A stretch of DNA of 64,000 bases from Boseongicola sp. (GTDB taxonomy: Bacteria > Pseudomonadota > Alphaproteobacteria > Rhodobacterales > Rhodobacteraceae): the NCBI GenBank assembly GCA_014075275.1, contig CP046179.1, positions 3,419,932 to 3,483,931 on the forward strand. Reading direction: 5' to 3'. The notes under the pieces are model-generated. The model worked only from the letters and a program-made list of their open reading frames with translations. It was not told where the DNA came from and did no database searches. This document shows, piece after piece, positions 42,732 through 51,912 of this stretch; position 1 is the stretch's first letter; each line of letters begins with the position of its first letter. Made by a program: the position numbers and the translations under genes.

Positions 42732-44861
42732 TTAGCCGCTGCAAGTGTGTTTGTTTGTCGGTCCAGCACTTGCTCCACCCACCCCATTCAGCGAAATTCG
42801 AAAGCCAAAATCCGTTGTTGGCGTTACACTACTTGAGGTCGCGTAGCGGCGCGAGACTGAAAGATCGATTTCCACACACTCATTGGTGAAGTTAAGGCCC
42901 AGTCCGGCTTTGGCGGCGCGACCCGCGCGAAAGTCATATCGCCAATCGGTGCTTGCCGTCCAGTTTTCAGTGATGGCCAGGGAGCCGTCGAATGACCATT
43001 CGGACAACCTTTCCAGTCGACCTTCAGCTGGTTCCGGGGCTGCGAATATGTAACTAGATCCAACTGACGCTGTTTGGCTTGCCCAGTCTATTCGGGTTTC
43101 ACTCAGGGTAACTGCCACGTTGTCATCAAAAAGAGAACGGCTTGCGATAGCCAGATTGCTGTTCATTTGCATTCGTCCCGCAACCAGCCACTCTGATTGG
43201 TCGCCAGTGAGACCAGTTCCTGCTGCAAATCCAAGCGAGCCATCAAGGCTAGCGACGCGGCCAAGAGCAAGATCATATGTAGTGTTTTGCGCTGTTCTTC
43301 GCTTCCAATTCAAGCCAGCCGCAAGTCGTGCACCGTTTTCAACACCGTCAACACCGGGGTATCGGGAAAACGAGAAAAGGTTAGCTTCGTCAAACTCAAC
43401 AATGTTGCTGTCTTCTAATGGAACCAATCCGCCACTGGCATCTGCGATGTCCAGTCGAAGAATTGGTTCAAGCAAGTCAGATGAACCATCAGAATTGTTG
43501 CGGATCATGGGCAGGCGCAGTTCCAATGCGCCGCGCGGTACTGTTCTGATCAGATTAGATTCGAAGTTGCTGTCCTGTCCGATGTTATAGGCATCAGCCT
43601 GTGCACCAAGTTCAGTTTTTGCGACGATACCGTGGCTGAACAGAAAGCTCCGTTTCCATTCGGCGCCGATACCGACCCGCGAAACATCTCGTCCATCAAT
43701 GTCAGCGGACGATGGCCGGTTAAGTGTAACGGCGCTAACGAAGACGTCGGTTTGGCCGCCAAAGACGAGGTTGGGTAATTTTCGCCGGTATCGAGTTTCT
43801 AAGAAGCGGTCCGTCAGCGTGTCGCGTATCGGAATTTCGCTTTCTCTGAGAGTGCGGAACTCTGAGACGCTGAAGCTGAAGACATCTTTTTCGCGGACGC
43901 GATCAACAGAGATGCTGTTGGTCAGGCGGTCTTTGTCAGAGTAGTTGTAAAGGTAAAGGTATCCAGGGTCTGAAACGAGTTCGAGCTGTCCCGACAGGCG
44001 AAAATCTTTTGGCAATTGGTATTGGCCAGTCGCAAACACATACCCTCGGTCGCTGTCGATGTCGTCGTTTGAAAAGGCACCATCAAATGACAGTTGTCCG
44101 TTTCTGATTTCTTGTCGATACCCGAATTCGAGAGTCTCAGTCGAAGCCGATAAATATGGTGTCACAGTTAAGTCGGCGTGTTGTCCAATTGCATAGAAAT
44201 ACGGCAACTTCAGACCGGTGCCCAAGTCAGAGGATGTACGAAGTCGAGGGATAAGGAAGCCACTGGTGCGTTCAAGGGTTGGATCTGGCAGGCGAAGCCG
44301 CGGGATATAGAATACGGGTACGCCAACAAACCTCAGTTGAGCGCTTTCAAAATACAGTTGCTGTTCTTGATTGTCGTGGACGACACGGCTGGCACGTATT
44401 TCCCAAAGTGGCGTCTGGTTGTCCGAGCAGACACGGCAGGCTGAAGCCACAGTGTTGTTTAGAGCCGTATATCGACCGTCAATGCGTGATATATCGTTGG
44501 CAGCCAGCTGGAGTTGCCGGTTCAGAACCAATCGGGCGGATTGCAATATTCCGTCGCGCAAGCTTGAGTCTAGTGTCGCAGACTGCGCTGCAAAAACGCT
44601 GCCGTCGCTGTCTGTGACTACGATAGGGCCGGTGATGTTCAACTGATTTGCACGCTGATCATAAATAACGCGAGTCGCGGTTAGCCGTGTCTCTTCGTGA
44701 AATACTTCGACATTCCCTTCGGCAATTATGATGCCCTGAGGATCAACCGAAATGGAGTCGGCCAAAAGCGTCGCTTGGTTCTGTGCAGAAGCTGGAGCGC
44801 TTAACAGAACGGTCAACGCCAGTAGATGGATCGCCATGAATTTTCGGAATATTCGCTTCAT
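42732..44861 (-). CDS. lptD: LPS-assembly outer-membrane protein LptD
   Basis: 709 residues from ATG 44859-44861, which overlaps the lptG stop as ATGA and has GGAAG upstream. The frame is open 111 codons further upstream, but that stretch lies inside lptG and is not coding. Signal peptide, then an OstA/LptA-like N-terminal domain (LADSISVDPQGIIIAEGNVE) and a large beta-barrel ending in a TDFGFRISL-type strand. Cysteines are in ACRVCSD and near the C-terminus (NECVEID, HTCSG). It inserts LPS into the outer leaflet together with LptE, which is not encoded here. Confidence 0.94.
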   Translation of the reverse strand: MKRIFRKFMAIHLLALTVLLSAPASAQNQATLLADSISVDPQGIIIAEGNVEVFHEETRLTATRVIYDQRANQLNITGPIVVTDSDGSVFAAQSATLDSSLRDGILQSARLVLNRQLQLAANDISRIDGRYTALNNTVASACRVCSDNQTPLWEIRASRVVHDNQEQQLYFESAQLRFVGVPVFYIPRLRLPDPTLERTSGFLIPRLRTSSDLGTGLKLPYFYAIGQHADLTVTPYLSASTETLEFGYRQEIRNGQLSFDGAFSNDDIDSDRGYVFATGQYQLPKDFRLSGQLELVSDPGYLYLYNYSDKDRLTNSISVDRVREKDVFSFSVSEFRTLRESEIPIRDTLTDRFLETRYRRKLPNLVFGGQTDVFVSAVTLNRPSSADIDGRDVSRVGIGAEWKRSFLFSHGIVAKTELGAQADAYNIGQDSNFESNLIRTVPRGALELRLPMIRNNSDGSSDLLEPILRLDIADASGGLVPLEDSNIVEFDEANLFSFSRYPGVDGVENGARLAAGLNWKRRTAQNTTYDLALGRVASLDGSLGFAAGTGLTGDQSEWLVAGRMQMNSNLAIASRSLFDDNVAVTLSETRIDWASQTASVGSSYIFAAPEPAEGRLERLSEWSFDGSLAITENWTASTDWRYDFRAGRAAKAGLGLNFTNECVEIDLSVSRRYATSSSVTPTTDFGFRISLNGVGGASAGPTNKHTCSG

Positions 44862-45958
44862 CCGTCTTCCAGGTGCAAAAGCAATCCTAACGGAAGCAAT
44901 ATGGCCGCAAGTGGAGGGCCCCAAACGGCCAGTAGGATGGGAACTTGCCCATTTTCGCCAAGAATGGCCGCAAAATTGCGAATAAAAAACAATCCGAATC
45001 CTAATGCGAGTGCGCCAAGAACCATGATGCCCGTGCGCCCGAAACGCGTGTGGCGCATCGTAAATCCAGCACCTATTAGCACCATACTTACAAGGAGTAA
45101 CGGCAGCGCCAATTCCATATGAAGAAAGGTTCGGTGAATGCGTGCCGAAAATCCTGCGGTTTCCAACCGTTCGATAAAACGAGGCAATTCCCAAACCGGA
45201 ATGGACGAGGGTGAGCCAAAACTGTCCAGTATCTGGTCCTGCGTCAAACTTGATGCCAGGCTGAGTTTTTTGGCTTGAAAGGCGGCGGCCTCGGGAATTT
45301 TGCTGTTATTGTCAAACCGCCATTCCTTAGCATTTTCAATTGCCCAGGCTCCGGACTTCAACTCGGCTTTCTCTGCCTCAATCCGAAATGTCGGCCGACC
45401 ATCAAGATCAAAACCCAGAAAACTCACATCGAACAGTACTGTTCCCTGAAGATTGACCCGACTTGCACTGATTACGGTTTGTCCTGATGCATTACCCTGC
45501 CTGAGCCACAACCCGTCTTTGGTAACAGATAATGTCGTTGCACCGCTTCCGGTTAGTTTGGATCCGTATGTCTCATACTGTTTTGTGGTGGCGGCGATAA
45601 TCGGGTTGAAGACACCAACAGAAATCGCACCTACCAACAAAGCCATCAGTGTGGGAGCAATCAAGGATTTTAGCGCTGACCTTCCAGAAGCGCGGGTCAC
45701 GACAAGTTCGGATGATCGTGCCAATCCTAGGAAGAGTGCCAGCGTGGATAGGAGCGTAACCAATGGCAAAATTCGGTACAGGGTTTCCGGAATGTTCAGT
45801 GATGTTAAAACAATGAAATCTTTAAACGATGCATCGCTGGGACCAAAACGACGGATTTGCTCAATCATGTCCACCATGAACAGAATGACAAAGAACACCA
45901 TCAGCGTTGACAGAAAGGATCGCAGGAAGCGCTTTGCAAAGTAGATGTGGAGCGTCAT
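44858..45958 (-). CDS. lptG: LPS export ABC transporter permease LptG
   Basis: 366 residues with six membrane segments: an N-terminal pair (FLRSFLSTLMVFFVILFMVD and after), LVTLLSTLALFLGLARSSEL, and three near the C-terminus (LPLLLVSMVLIGAGFTM, IMVLGALALGFGLFFI, VWGPPLAAILLPLG). A periplasmic jellyroll lies between. It overlaps lptF and lptD by 4 bases each (ATGA). Works with LptF and LptB to extract LPS from the inner membrane. Confidence 0.95.
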   Translation of the reverse strand: MTLHIYFAKRFLRSFLSTLMVFFVILFMVDMIEQIRRFGPSDASFKDFIVLTSLNIPETLYRILPLVTLLSTLALFLGLARSSELVVTRASGRSALKSLIAPTLMALLVGAISVGVFNPIIAATTKQYETYGSKLTGSGATTLSVTKDGLWLRQGNASGQTVISASRVNLQGTVLFDVSFLGFDLDGRPTFRIEAEKAELKSGAWAIENAKEWRFDNNSKIPEAAAFQAKKLSLASSLTQDQILDSFGSPSSIPVWELPRFIERLETAGFSARIHRTFLHMELALPLLLVSMVLIGAGFTMRHTRFGRTGIMVLGALALGFGLFFIRNFAAILGENGQVPILLAVWGPPLAAILLPLGLLLHLEDG

Positions 45959-47100
45959 TTTGCAGGCCCCGGGTTTGGTGGTTTACTTTTGCCGAACCTA
46001 AGCAAGCCCGGATGCGCAGCAACCCAAAGCATCGTCGCGAACAAGGCCAATCCCAGTGTGGGCCCGAGGTAAGCCAATGGCCAACTTGAAGCATTTGCTT
46101 GAACCGCGTCCTGGCCAATCCGCGTAACCATCTGAATCACGACCAATATACCGATTGCAAAGATGATCTGACGCCAGACGCCGAAACGTGAAAATCCACC
46201 TAGAAGTAGTGCTGAGAATCCGATTAGAGGCGCAATGAAACCGTTTAATGCAAGAGCAAATCGTTCATGTGCCTCGGCGATGAGCGTTGACGAGGGCAAA
46301 TTCGTTGCCTGTTGATCTTCCTGGCTGGCCTGCAAAAGATCGCCCGTTGGCATCTGCTGAGGGCGAAGCCTGCCAGGCGGTGACATATCCACAAAGCCGG
46401 ACAAATCAAACGCGAAATCTTCGAACTGAGTGACTGACAAAAGCCGTGTTTCACGATCTAGGACCTGTGTCAGCCCTTCCAGCATAATCAATGTTGGGGC
46501 TGTGTCTCCTCGGATTAGCAAAGCTTCACGCGTGGTATAGGTGAGCGTTCGTGTCGGGTCGCGGGCATCGGAAAGAAAGACATTCTTTAGCTCTCCACGC
46601 GCTGAGATTTCACGAATATAAAAGGTCACATTTGTTGTCGGGTGCAGGAACTGGCCTTCGCTCAATAGTCTGGCGGTCATGTTTTGCGCTATCTCGTCAG
46701 AGCGAATGGCCAATTGGCGAAGGCTCGATGGGACCAAGATATGCGCGAGGATGCTGGTCAAAACAGCAACGACCAAGCCAAATACCAGCACCGGTCTTGC
46801 AAGCCTCCAGGGCGAAAACCCTGTGGCCTGAACAACAACAAGCTCGCTTTCGGTGGTCAGTCGGTTGCTTACGTAGACAGATGCGGCGAAGGCGGCAATC
46901 GGCAGGACAATGCGGATGACGTTCGGCAGCGATAATAGCGAGAACTCAAGGAAAACTGCAGCGGATTGTCCGTTTGCGATGAGCTGGTCAAAAAGGACTA
47001 CGGCTCGATTGATCCAGTAAACCAAGACAAGGACGAGTGCGAAGATCCCGAACAACATCAGGAACTGAGCCAACAGATATCTGTCGAATTTACCAATCAT
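45955..47100 (-). CDS. lptF: LPS export ABC transporter permease LptF
   Basis: 381 residues from ATG 47098-47100 (MIGKFDRYLLAQFLML), the usual LptF N-terminus. First membrane segments are followed by IVLPIAAFAASVYVSNRLTTESEL, a periplasmic domain, and C-terminal segments (LIGFSALLLGGFSRF, IIFAIGILVVIQMV, LGLALFATMLWVAA). It is the first gene of the six-gene minus-strand operon. The 190-base gap to holC upstream holds the operon promoter, which is not clearly recognisable. Confidence 0.95.
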   Translation of the reverse strand: MIGKFDRYLLAQFLMLFGIFALVLVLVYWINRAVVLFDQLIANGQSAAVFLEFSLLSLPNVIRIVLPIAAFAASVYVSNRLTTESELVVVQATGFSPWRLARPVLVFGLVVAVLTSILAHILVPSSLRQLAIRSDEIAQNMTARLLSEGQFLHPTTNVTFYIREISARGELKNVFLSDARDPTRTLTYTTREALLIRGDTAPTLIMLEGLTQVLDRETRLLSVTQFEDFAFDLSGFVDMSPPGRLRPQQMPTGDLLQASQEDQQATNLPSSTLIAEAHERFALALNGFIAPLIGFSALLLGGFSRFGVWRQIIFAIGILVVIQMVTRIGQDAVQANASSWPLAYLGPTLGLALFATMLWVAAHPGLLRFGKSKPPNPGPAK

Positions 47101-47290
47101 GAATAAAGTGCCTGATGCCGTTGCAGAATTCTTAAACCATCCGCGAACTGGTGGAAACACTTGCTCAACACGGTATTTGGCGGATCGGCGCCTGTTGCTT
47201 TAGACAAAGACCTCCAAGATAAGCGATATCTGCATGCCAAGTTTCGACATGTGAGATAGGCTAAGAATCTGGTGGCTTCTGAAGGGTTAA

Positions 47291-47758
47291 ATGATGGGCT
47301 CGGCCTATTTCTATCATGTTACTGAGCGTCCGCTCGAATCTACTCTGAGGACTTTGGTCACCAAGTCCTTAGCGAATAACTGGCGTGTTACGATCAAGTG
47401 CCCGGATTCAGAGCTGACTGAACGTATTGATCGCATTTTGTGGCAAGGTGACGGGTTCCTGCCACACGGCGTATCTGGCGGACCCCACGATGAACGCCAG
47501 CCTGTCTTATTAACGGACTCAGATACTGCAAACGGAGCTCAATGCGTGATCGTCTTGGGCAATTCAAAACTTGATGTTGAGGACGTGCGCGAGACGGAGA
47601 GATACTGCATTCTGTTTGACGGAGCAGATGATAGCGCGGTTTCGAATGCGCGTGAACAATGGCGTGCAATTTCTAGTGCTGGAATAAGCGCTCAATATTG
47701 GGCGGAGACGGATGGGTCTTGGGTAATGAAGGCCAGCAATCAACCAACCGAAGAGTGA
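47291..47758 (+). CDS. holC: DNA polymerase III subunit chi
   Basis: 155 residues. The HolC pattern is present: GSAYFYHVTERPLESTLRTL, KSLANNWRVTIKCPD, LTERIDRILWQGDGFLPHG and PVLLTDSDTANGAQCVIVL. The start is an ATGATG pair (47291 or 47294). Chi links the clamp loader to SSB. In many relatives pepA (leucyl aminopeptidase) stands between lptF and holC; here it is absent and holC is directly divergent from lptF. Confidence 0.9.
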   Translation: MMGSAYFYHVTERPLESTLRTLVTKSLANNWRVTIKCPDSELTERIDRILWQGDGFLPHGVSGGPHDERQPVLLTDSDTANGAQCVIVLGNSKLDVEDVRETERYCILFDGADDSAVSNAREQWRAISSAGISAQYWAETDGSWVMKASNQPTEE

Positions 47759-47765
47759 ATTGGCC

Positions 47766-48347
47766 TCAGGGGATCAAGGTCATGCTGTTCCCTTCAATCT
47801 CAATCTTGTCGAATTGGCTTAAAAAACTCATGCCAAGGAGACTGCCGCCCATTTCGGCAGAATTGATAGCAACTGGAAAGTTGGAAAGCTCGAAGGGCCC
47901 AATCGATATGTCATCGACACGTTCATAGGCAATCTTGACGATACCATTTGCAGTGCTCGCGGAGCCGAGAAACGCCAGATTATCGACGTCGATGCCGACT
48001 TGGCGAGCGTCCGTTGGAGTCAACACTACGTCGGTCGCACCAGTATCGACCAGAAAGTCTAACGAGCGCCCGTTGATATCGACAACTGCATGAAAGTGCC
48101 CGTCAGACTGGCGGGGAAGCTCGATAGAGTGTCCATCAGCGAGTACGGTCTGGCGCGGAACAAGGTCCGTTCGCACATCTTCCCAAAGACCATATGCCGC
48201 GATGAACCCCATGAATATGAGACCCCACGCAACAGCCATGCGCATCGTTTTCCCAAGGCCCTGGCGGTTCTCAGCAATAAACCAACCGGCGACTGCCACA
48301 CCTAGAACGGTTAGGTAGATCAGGTTGTCGATCTGAATGTTTTCCAT
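47766..48347 (-). CDS. Membrane-anchored retropepsin-like aspartic protease (TIGR02281-type)
   Basis: 193 residues. Two N-terminal membrane segments (LIYLTVLGVAVAGWFIAE and MRMAVAWGLIFMGFIAAY) precede a single retroviral-type aspartic protease domain: FHAVVDINGRSLDFLVDTGA with the catalytic DTGA, DVVLTPTDARQVG, and GGSLLGMSFLSQFDKIE-like end. It should act as a dimer, facing the periplasm. Substrate unknown. It converges with holC, with stops 7 bases apart. Confidence 0.9.
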   Translation of the reverse strand: MENIQIDNLIYLTVLGVAVAGWFIAENRQGLGKTMRMAVAWGLIFMGFIAAYGLWEDVRTDLVPRQTVLADGHSIELPRQSDGHFHAVVDINGRSLDFLVDTGATDVVLTPTDARQVGIDVDNLAFLGSASTANGIVKIAYERVDDISIGPFELSNFPVAINSAEMGGSLLGMSFLSQFDKIEIEGNSMTLIP

Positions 48348-48430
48348 GTCTCTTAGATAGTTACTTTTCGATCATCCAAAAGTGGTTACTCAAAAGCTTG
48401 TGAGATCGGCACAGTACAATTTGGTCCTGA

Positions 48431-48994
48431 TCAGTGGCGGACTACGTATGCAATTCGTTCTAGCATTGGGCGCAATTCCCGTTCACTTCCCGCCGCAATA
48501 GCAATCGGTTGCGCGCGTCCGCGCAGACGAAGAAACATTTGAGAAGTGGCGTGCCTACGCGTTGAGCGCTTTAAAAAGCAACTGTCGATATTGTTCATTT
48601 TGATTGTACGCCGCACCGAAGCAATGTTGCGCGAATTGCGCGTTGCTAAGCGAAACTCCCGGCGCTCACTATCAATTTGGATTTCGTTCTTGAAGCCCCG
48701 ACCGGCGTGAAGATACGCTGCGACTCCTATGACGAAAAAGCCGGACGACAATGCAAGTTTCGCGGCAATCGTGTTGTTTGCCAGATCGCCACCAAAATAC
48801 ACCCACGGAAGGATCGACGAAAATAGCATGAAGACTGCTAGAACGCGCAAAATAGCTTCAGCATGGTGGCCATCATCCGAGCCCGAAGTCTTTTCGGCTA
48901 CGATATAGCCCCAGCTGGTCTCGCGCATTTGAAGCGGCGCAGAACGGCGACCGGTCTCTATTTGTCCATAAAAAGCATTGGCATGCACGGTCAT
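48431..48994 (-). CDS. Hypothetical membrane protein with two transmembrane segments
   Basis: 187 residues from ATG 48992-48994. A polar N-terminal part (about 1-45) precedes two hydrophobic stretches (LRVLAVFMLFSSILPWVYF and LALSSGFFVIGVAAYLHAG). A C-terminal domain follows with EIQIDSERREFRLATRNSRN, MFLRLRGRAQPIAIAAG and RELRPMLERIAYVVR, looking like a PH-like cytoplasmic fold. I do not recognise a named family. A perfect 19-base palindrome lies 15 bases upstream of the start. Confidence 0.72.
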   Translation of the reverse strand: MTVHANAFYGQIETGRRSAPLQMRETSWGYIVAEKTSGSDDGHHAEAILRVLAVFMLFSSILPWVYFGGDLANNTIAAKLALSSGFFVIGVAAYLHAGRGFKNEIQIDSERREFRLATRNSRNIASVRRTIKMNNIDSCFLKRSTRRHATSQMFLRLRGRAQPIAIAAGSERELRPMLERIAYVVRH

Positions 48995-49008
48995 CAGGCA
49001 ATTCTCGC

Positions 49009-49027
49009 TAAAATGAATTTCATTTTA
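49009..49027. promoter_or_regulatory. Perfect 19-base palindrome (9-1-9)
   Basis: TAAAATGAA-T-TTCATTTTA, a perfect 9-base inverted repeat with one central base, lies 15 bases before the start of the 48431-48994 gene and 77 bases after the small upstream gene. Its length and symmetry recall a dimeric repressor operator such as a Fur-type box, but the sequence is not a canonical Fur, Mur or Irr site that I can assign. Confidence 0.6.
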
Positions 49028-49104
49028 ACTAACTGCCAAATTCTGGCGATACTTTGGCTTTGAAGGGATGTTTTGCAGCCAAATCAATGGTATCGGCTCT
49101 TGAT

Positions 49105-49299
49105 TTATGAAAGCTTGATCTCGCCCACTTTGCAATCTGCGTGAATAGCACGGGCTTGGCGTGAAGACTTGAACTCGCGCTCTTCAATGATTTCGCCGCG
49201 ACCAAAATATGCACGCCTTCCCAATGCGTAAGCGCAGTAGGCAGCCAAAACAAACACAGCGGGGAAAATCAGATTGAGATTCTGGGATAGAGTATCCAT
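49105..49299 (-). CDS. Small single-span membrane protein, unknown
   Basis: 64 residues. A hydrophobic helix (NLIFPAVFVLAAYCAYALG, about 8-26) is followed by a charged cytoplasmic tail (RRAYFGRGEIIEEREFKSS and on) with one cysteine. Codon use is normal for the region, and the membrane-then-charged pattern is unlikely for noise. No strong ribosome site is visible. It lies upstream of the 187-residue membrane protein on the same strand. Confidence 0.55.
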   Translation of the reverse strand: MDTLSQNLNLIFPAVFVLAAYCAYALGRRAYFGRGEIIEEREFKSSRQARAIHADCKVGEIKLS

Positions 49300-49422
49300 G
49301 GCTAAACAAGCCTTTCACTAAACAACATACAACATGGCTAAATTCGCAAAAAATTTCGGCGAATTTCGGTCAAAACTGTGGTGAAAATGTGTATTTTGGG
49401 CGAGATAGCCCATTTTTGAGTT

Positions 49423-51273
49423 TCAATGCGGCCTTTGTGCTCGCTCTAACCGCTCAGAAGCTTTCAGCCAAAGGGCTTCAGCACGGCTTAATCCCTCTTC
49501 CACTTCAGAGAACTTTTTTTGCCAGTTCTCGGCTTCGCCCTGCCTGTTTGGTTCATACATTGCCGGATCGGCGAGTTTTTTGGACAGCCGTTCATGTATT
49601 TGTGTAAGTTTGTTGACCCGATCTTCGGCGGCGGAAACTGCACGCCTAAGGTCAGCGATGTCCACGCGACTGTTCTTCTTTTGGTCTGGTTTTGCTTTCT
49701 TTGGCTTAGATGATGGCTGGTCCAGAAGTGAGGCCCGGTATTCTTCGAGGTCTCCGTCGTAGGGCGCAACCCGACCATCTTTGATCAGCCACAAACGATC
49801 TGCCACCAGCGAAAGAAGATGCATGTCATGACTGACCAAAACGACAGCACCGGAATATGCGGTCAGTGCTTCAACGAGCGCTTCGCGACTTTCCATGTCC
49901 AAATGGTTTGTAGGTTCATCCAAGATAAGTAGATGCGGGGCGTCCAGGGTGGCGAGCAGCAATGACAACCGCGCTTTTTGGCCACCAGACAATCGACCGG
50001 CCACGGTCTCTGCTTGCGCTTCGCCAATGCCAAATCCGCCCATGCGCGCTCGAATTTTGCCAGGTGTCGCATCTGGCAGCCGACGACGCAGATGGTCAAT
50101 CGGGGTCTCATCGACATGAAGCTCATCCAGTTGATGCTGAGCGAAGTATCCGATTTTTAGTTTTCTGGCGCGGGTTAAGTGTCCGTCAATAGGTGGCAGC
50201 TTGTCGGATAAAAGTTTCGAAAGTGTCGACTTGCCTTCGCCATTACGCCCAAGCAGTGCAATCCTGTCATCTTGATCAATGCGCAGCGACAGCTTCGAAA
50301 GAACTGCATTGCCGTCATAGCCGACCGATACGCGATCCATGGAAATAATAGGCGGCGACAATTCCTCGGGTTGGGGAAATGAGAATCGCTTCAGAGCCGC
50401 TTCCTGCGGCGTTGTGATCGGTTGCATCTTGGCGATCATTTTTAGCCGAGACTGAGCTTGAACTGCTTTGGATGCTTTGTAGCGAAACCGATCGACGAAA
50501 CTTTGCAAATGCGCACGCCGAGCTTCCTGTTTTTTTGCAACTGCTTCTGCGGCGGCCAAACGCGCCGTGCGCGTGGCTGCAAATGTATCGTAGTTTCCCT
50601 GGTATAAGGTCAACTTTCGATCTTCCAGGTGAAGAATAGAGCCAACAGCGCGATTCAAAAGCCCACGGTCGTGGCTGATGACAACGACGGTATGGGGGTA
50701 TTTTGCCAAATAGCTTTCAAGCCAAAGTGCGCCTTCCAAATCCAAGTAATTGGTCGGTTCGTCCAGCAACAAGACGTCCGGTGCGGAAAACAAGACGCCG
50801 GCCAATGCCACGCGCATGCGCCAACCTCCGGAAAAGGCAGAGCAGGGCATCGCCTGTTCTTCGGTTGTAAAACCCAAACCTTTCAGAATCGAACTTGCAC
50901 GGCCTTCGGCTGACCAGGCGTCGATGTCTGCCAATCGGGTTTGAATCTCCGCGATGCGAGTGCCGTCATTCGCCGTTTCACTTTCCTTGAGAAGAGTTGC
51001 TCTTTCGGTGTCGGCCTCGAGAACCGTGTCCAACAATGAGACTTCCGATCCCGGAACTTCTTGAGCAACGCCACCAATGCGCGCGCCCTTGGGAATGGAA
51101 ACGTCGCCGCCTTCAAGTACAAGCTCGCCGCGGATGAGTTTGAATATAGTGGTCTTGCCAGTCCCATTGCGACCGACGAAACCGACTTTGTGCCCAGTCG
51201 GAACCACCGCCGACGCATTGTCGATCAATAGTCGGCCTTCAATGGAATAGGATATGTTGTCGATCCGAAGCAT
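49423..51273 (-). CDS. ABC-F family ATPase (YheS/Uup-like)
   Basis: 616 residues from ATG 51271-51273; the open frame extends 25 codons upstream without a family-like start. Two ABC domains: Walker A VGFVGRNGTGKTTIFKLI and LLGRNGEGKSTLSKLL, signatures FSGGWRMRVALA and LSGGQKARLSLL, Walker B VLLLDEPTNYLD and LLILDEPTNHLD. A linker rich in K/R follows the first domain, and a C-terminal coiled coil ends the protein (SAAEDRVNKLTQIHERLSKK). There are no membrane segments. ABC-F proteins act on the ribosome in translation control; the exact member cannot be fixed. Confidence 0.92.
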   Translation of the reverse strand: MLRIDNISYSIEGRLLIDNASAVVPTGHKVGFVGRNGTGKTTIFKLIRGELVLEGGDVSIPKGARIGGVAQEVPGSEVSLLDTVLEADTERATLLKESETANDGTRIAEIQTRLADIDAWSAEGRASSILKGLGFTTEEQAMPCSAFSGGWRMRVALAGVLFSAPDVLLLDEPTNYLDLEGALWLESYLAKYPHTVVVISHDRGLLNRAVGSILHLEDRKLTLYQGNYDTFAATRTARLAAAEAVAKKQEARRAHLQSFVDRFRYKASKAVQAQSRLKMIAKMQPITTPQEAALKRFSFPQPEELSPPIISMDRVSVGYDGNAVLSKLSLRIDQDDRIALLGRNGEGKSTLSKLLSDKLPPIDGHLTRARKLKIGYFAQHQLDELHVDETPIDHLRRRLPDATPGKIRARMGGFGIGEAQAETVAGRLSGGQKARLSLLLATLDAPHLLILDEPTNHLDMESREALVEALTAYSGAVVLVSHDMHLLSLVADRLWLIKDGRVAPYDGDLEEYRASLLDQPSSKPKKAKPDQKKNSRVDIADLRRAVSAAEDRVNKLTQIHERLSKKLADPAMYEPNRQGEAENWQKKFSEVEEGLSRAEALWLKASERLERAQRPH

Positions 51274-51433
51274 GAAGAGCGCATTAACAGAGCTCTTTGG
51301 CAGACGAAAGCGCTCTAAGCTTCGAATTCCTGAACTCATCCTTCCCATCGGCTGCGCCCCATGTTAGGCGGACGGCGAAATTCAGAGCAGGGCGCATTGG
51401 GTGGTCTGCTGTTCCGTCAAAGAGGCATGTCAA

Positions 51434-51856
51434 ATGGCAACCGAACGCACACTTTCCATTATCAAACCTGACGCGACCAAGCGTAACCTCACAGGCAAAA
51501 TCAACGCGAAGTTCGAAGAAGCTGGCCTTAGCATCGTCGCACAAAAACGCATTCACCTGACACCTGCGCAGGCAGGAGAGTTTTACAAAGTCCACGCCGA
51601 ACGTCCTTTCTATGGCGAACTTTGTGAATTCATGGCTTCAGCACCAGTTGTTGCACAGGTTCTGGAAGGCGAAAGCGCAATTGCCAAAAACCGCGAAGTC
51701 ATGGGCGCAACAAACCCCGCTGATGCCGATGCAGGCACAATTCGTGCAGAATTCGCTGAGTCAGTTGGAGAAAACTCGGTGCATGGTTCGGATGCACCAG
51801 AGACGGCTGCAGTCGAAATTGCGTATTTCTTCTCGGGTCTAGAGCTTGTCGGCTAA
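51434..51856 (+). CDS. ndk: Nucleoside diphosphate kinase
   Basis: 140 residues from ATG 51434 ([18 protein letters not shown]) with AGAGG upstream; the frame extends slightly further but without family sequence. The catalytic histidine is in [20 protein letters not shown], and [13 protein letters not shown] and [17 protein letters not shown] are typical. It balances NTP and dNTP pools. A terminator follows directly. Confidence 0.97.
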   Translation: MATERTLSIIKPDATKRNLTGKINAKFEEAGLSIVAQKRIHLTPAQAGEFYKVHAERPFYGELCEFMASAPVVAQVLEGESAIAKNREVMGATNPADADAGTIRAEFAESVGENSVHGSDAPETAAVEIAYFFSGLELVG

Positions 51857-51886
51857 AATCGCCGATTTAAATATCGCTTGATTATA

Positions 51887-51912
51887 GGTCGCGCGTTAGT
51901 GCGGCCTTTTTT
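51887..51912 (+). terminator. Rho-independent terminator of ndk
   Basis: GGTCGC (51887-51892) pairs with GCGGCC (51901-51906) with one G-U pair and an 8-base loop, followed by six T (51907-51912). It overlaps the first bases of the convergent acetyltransferase stop. Confidence 0.75.

Noticed and set aside
44862-45194. Possible 111-codon N-terminal extension of LptD
   Set aside because: Lies inside lptG, is not family-like, and the ATG at 44861 has a ribosome site, overlaps the lptG stop as ATGA and starts a signal peptide.
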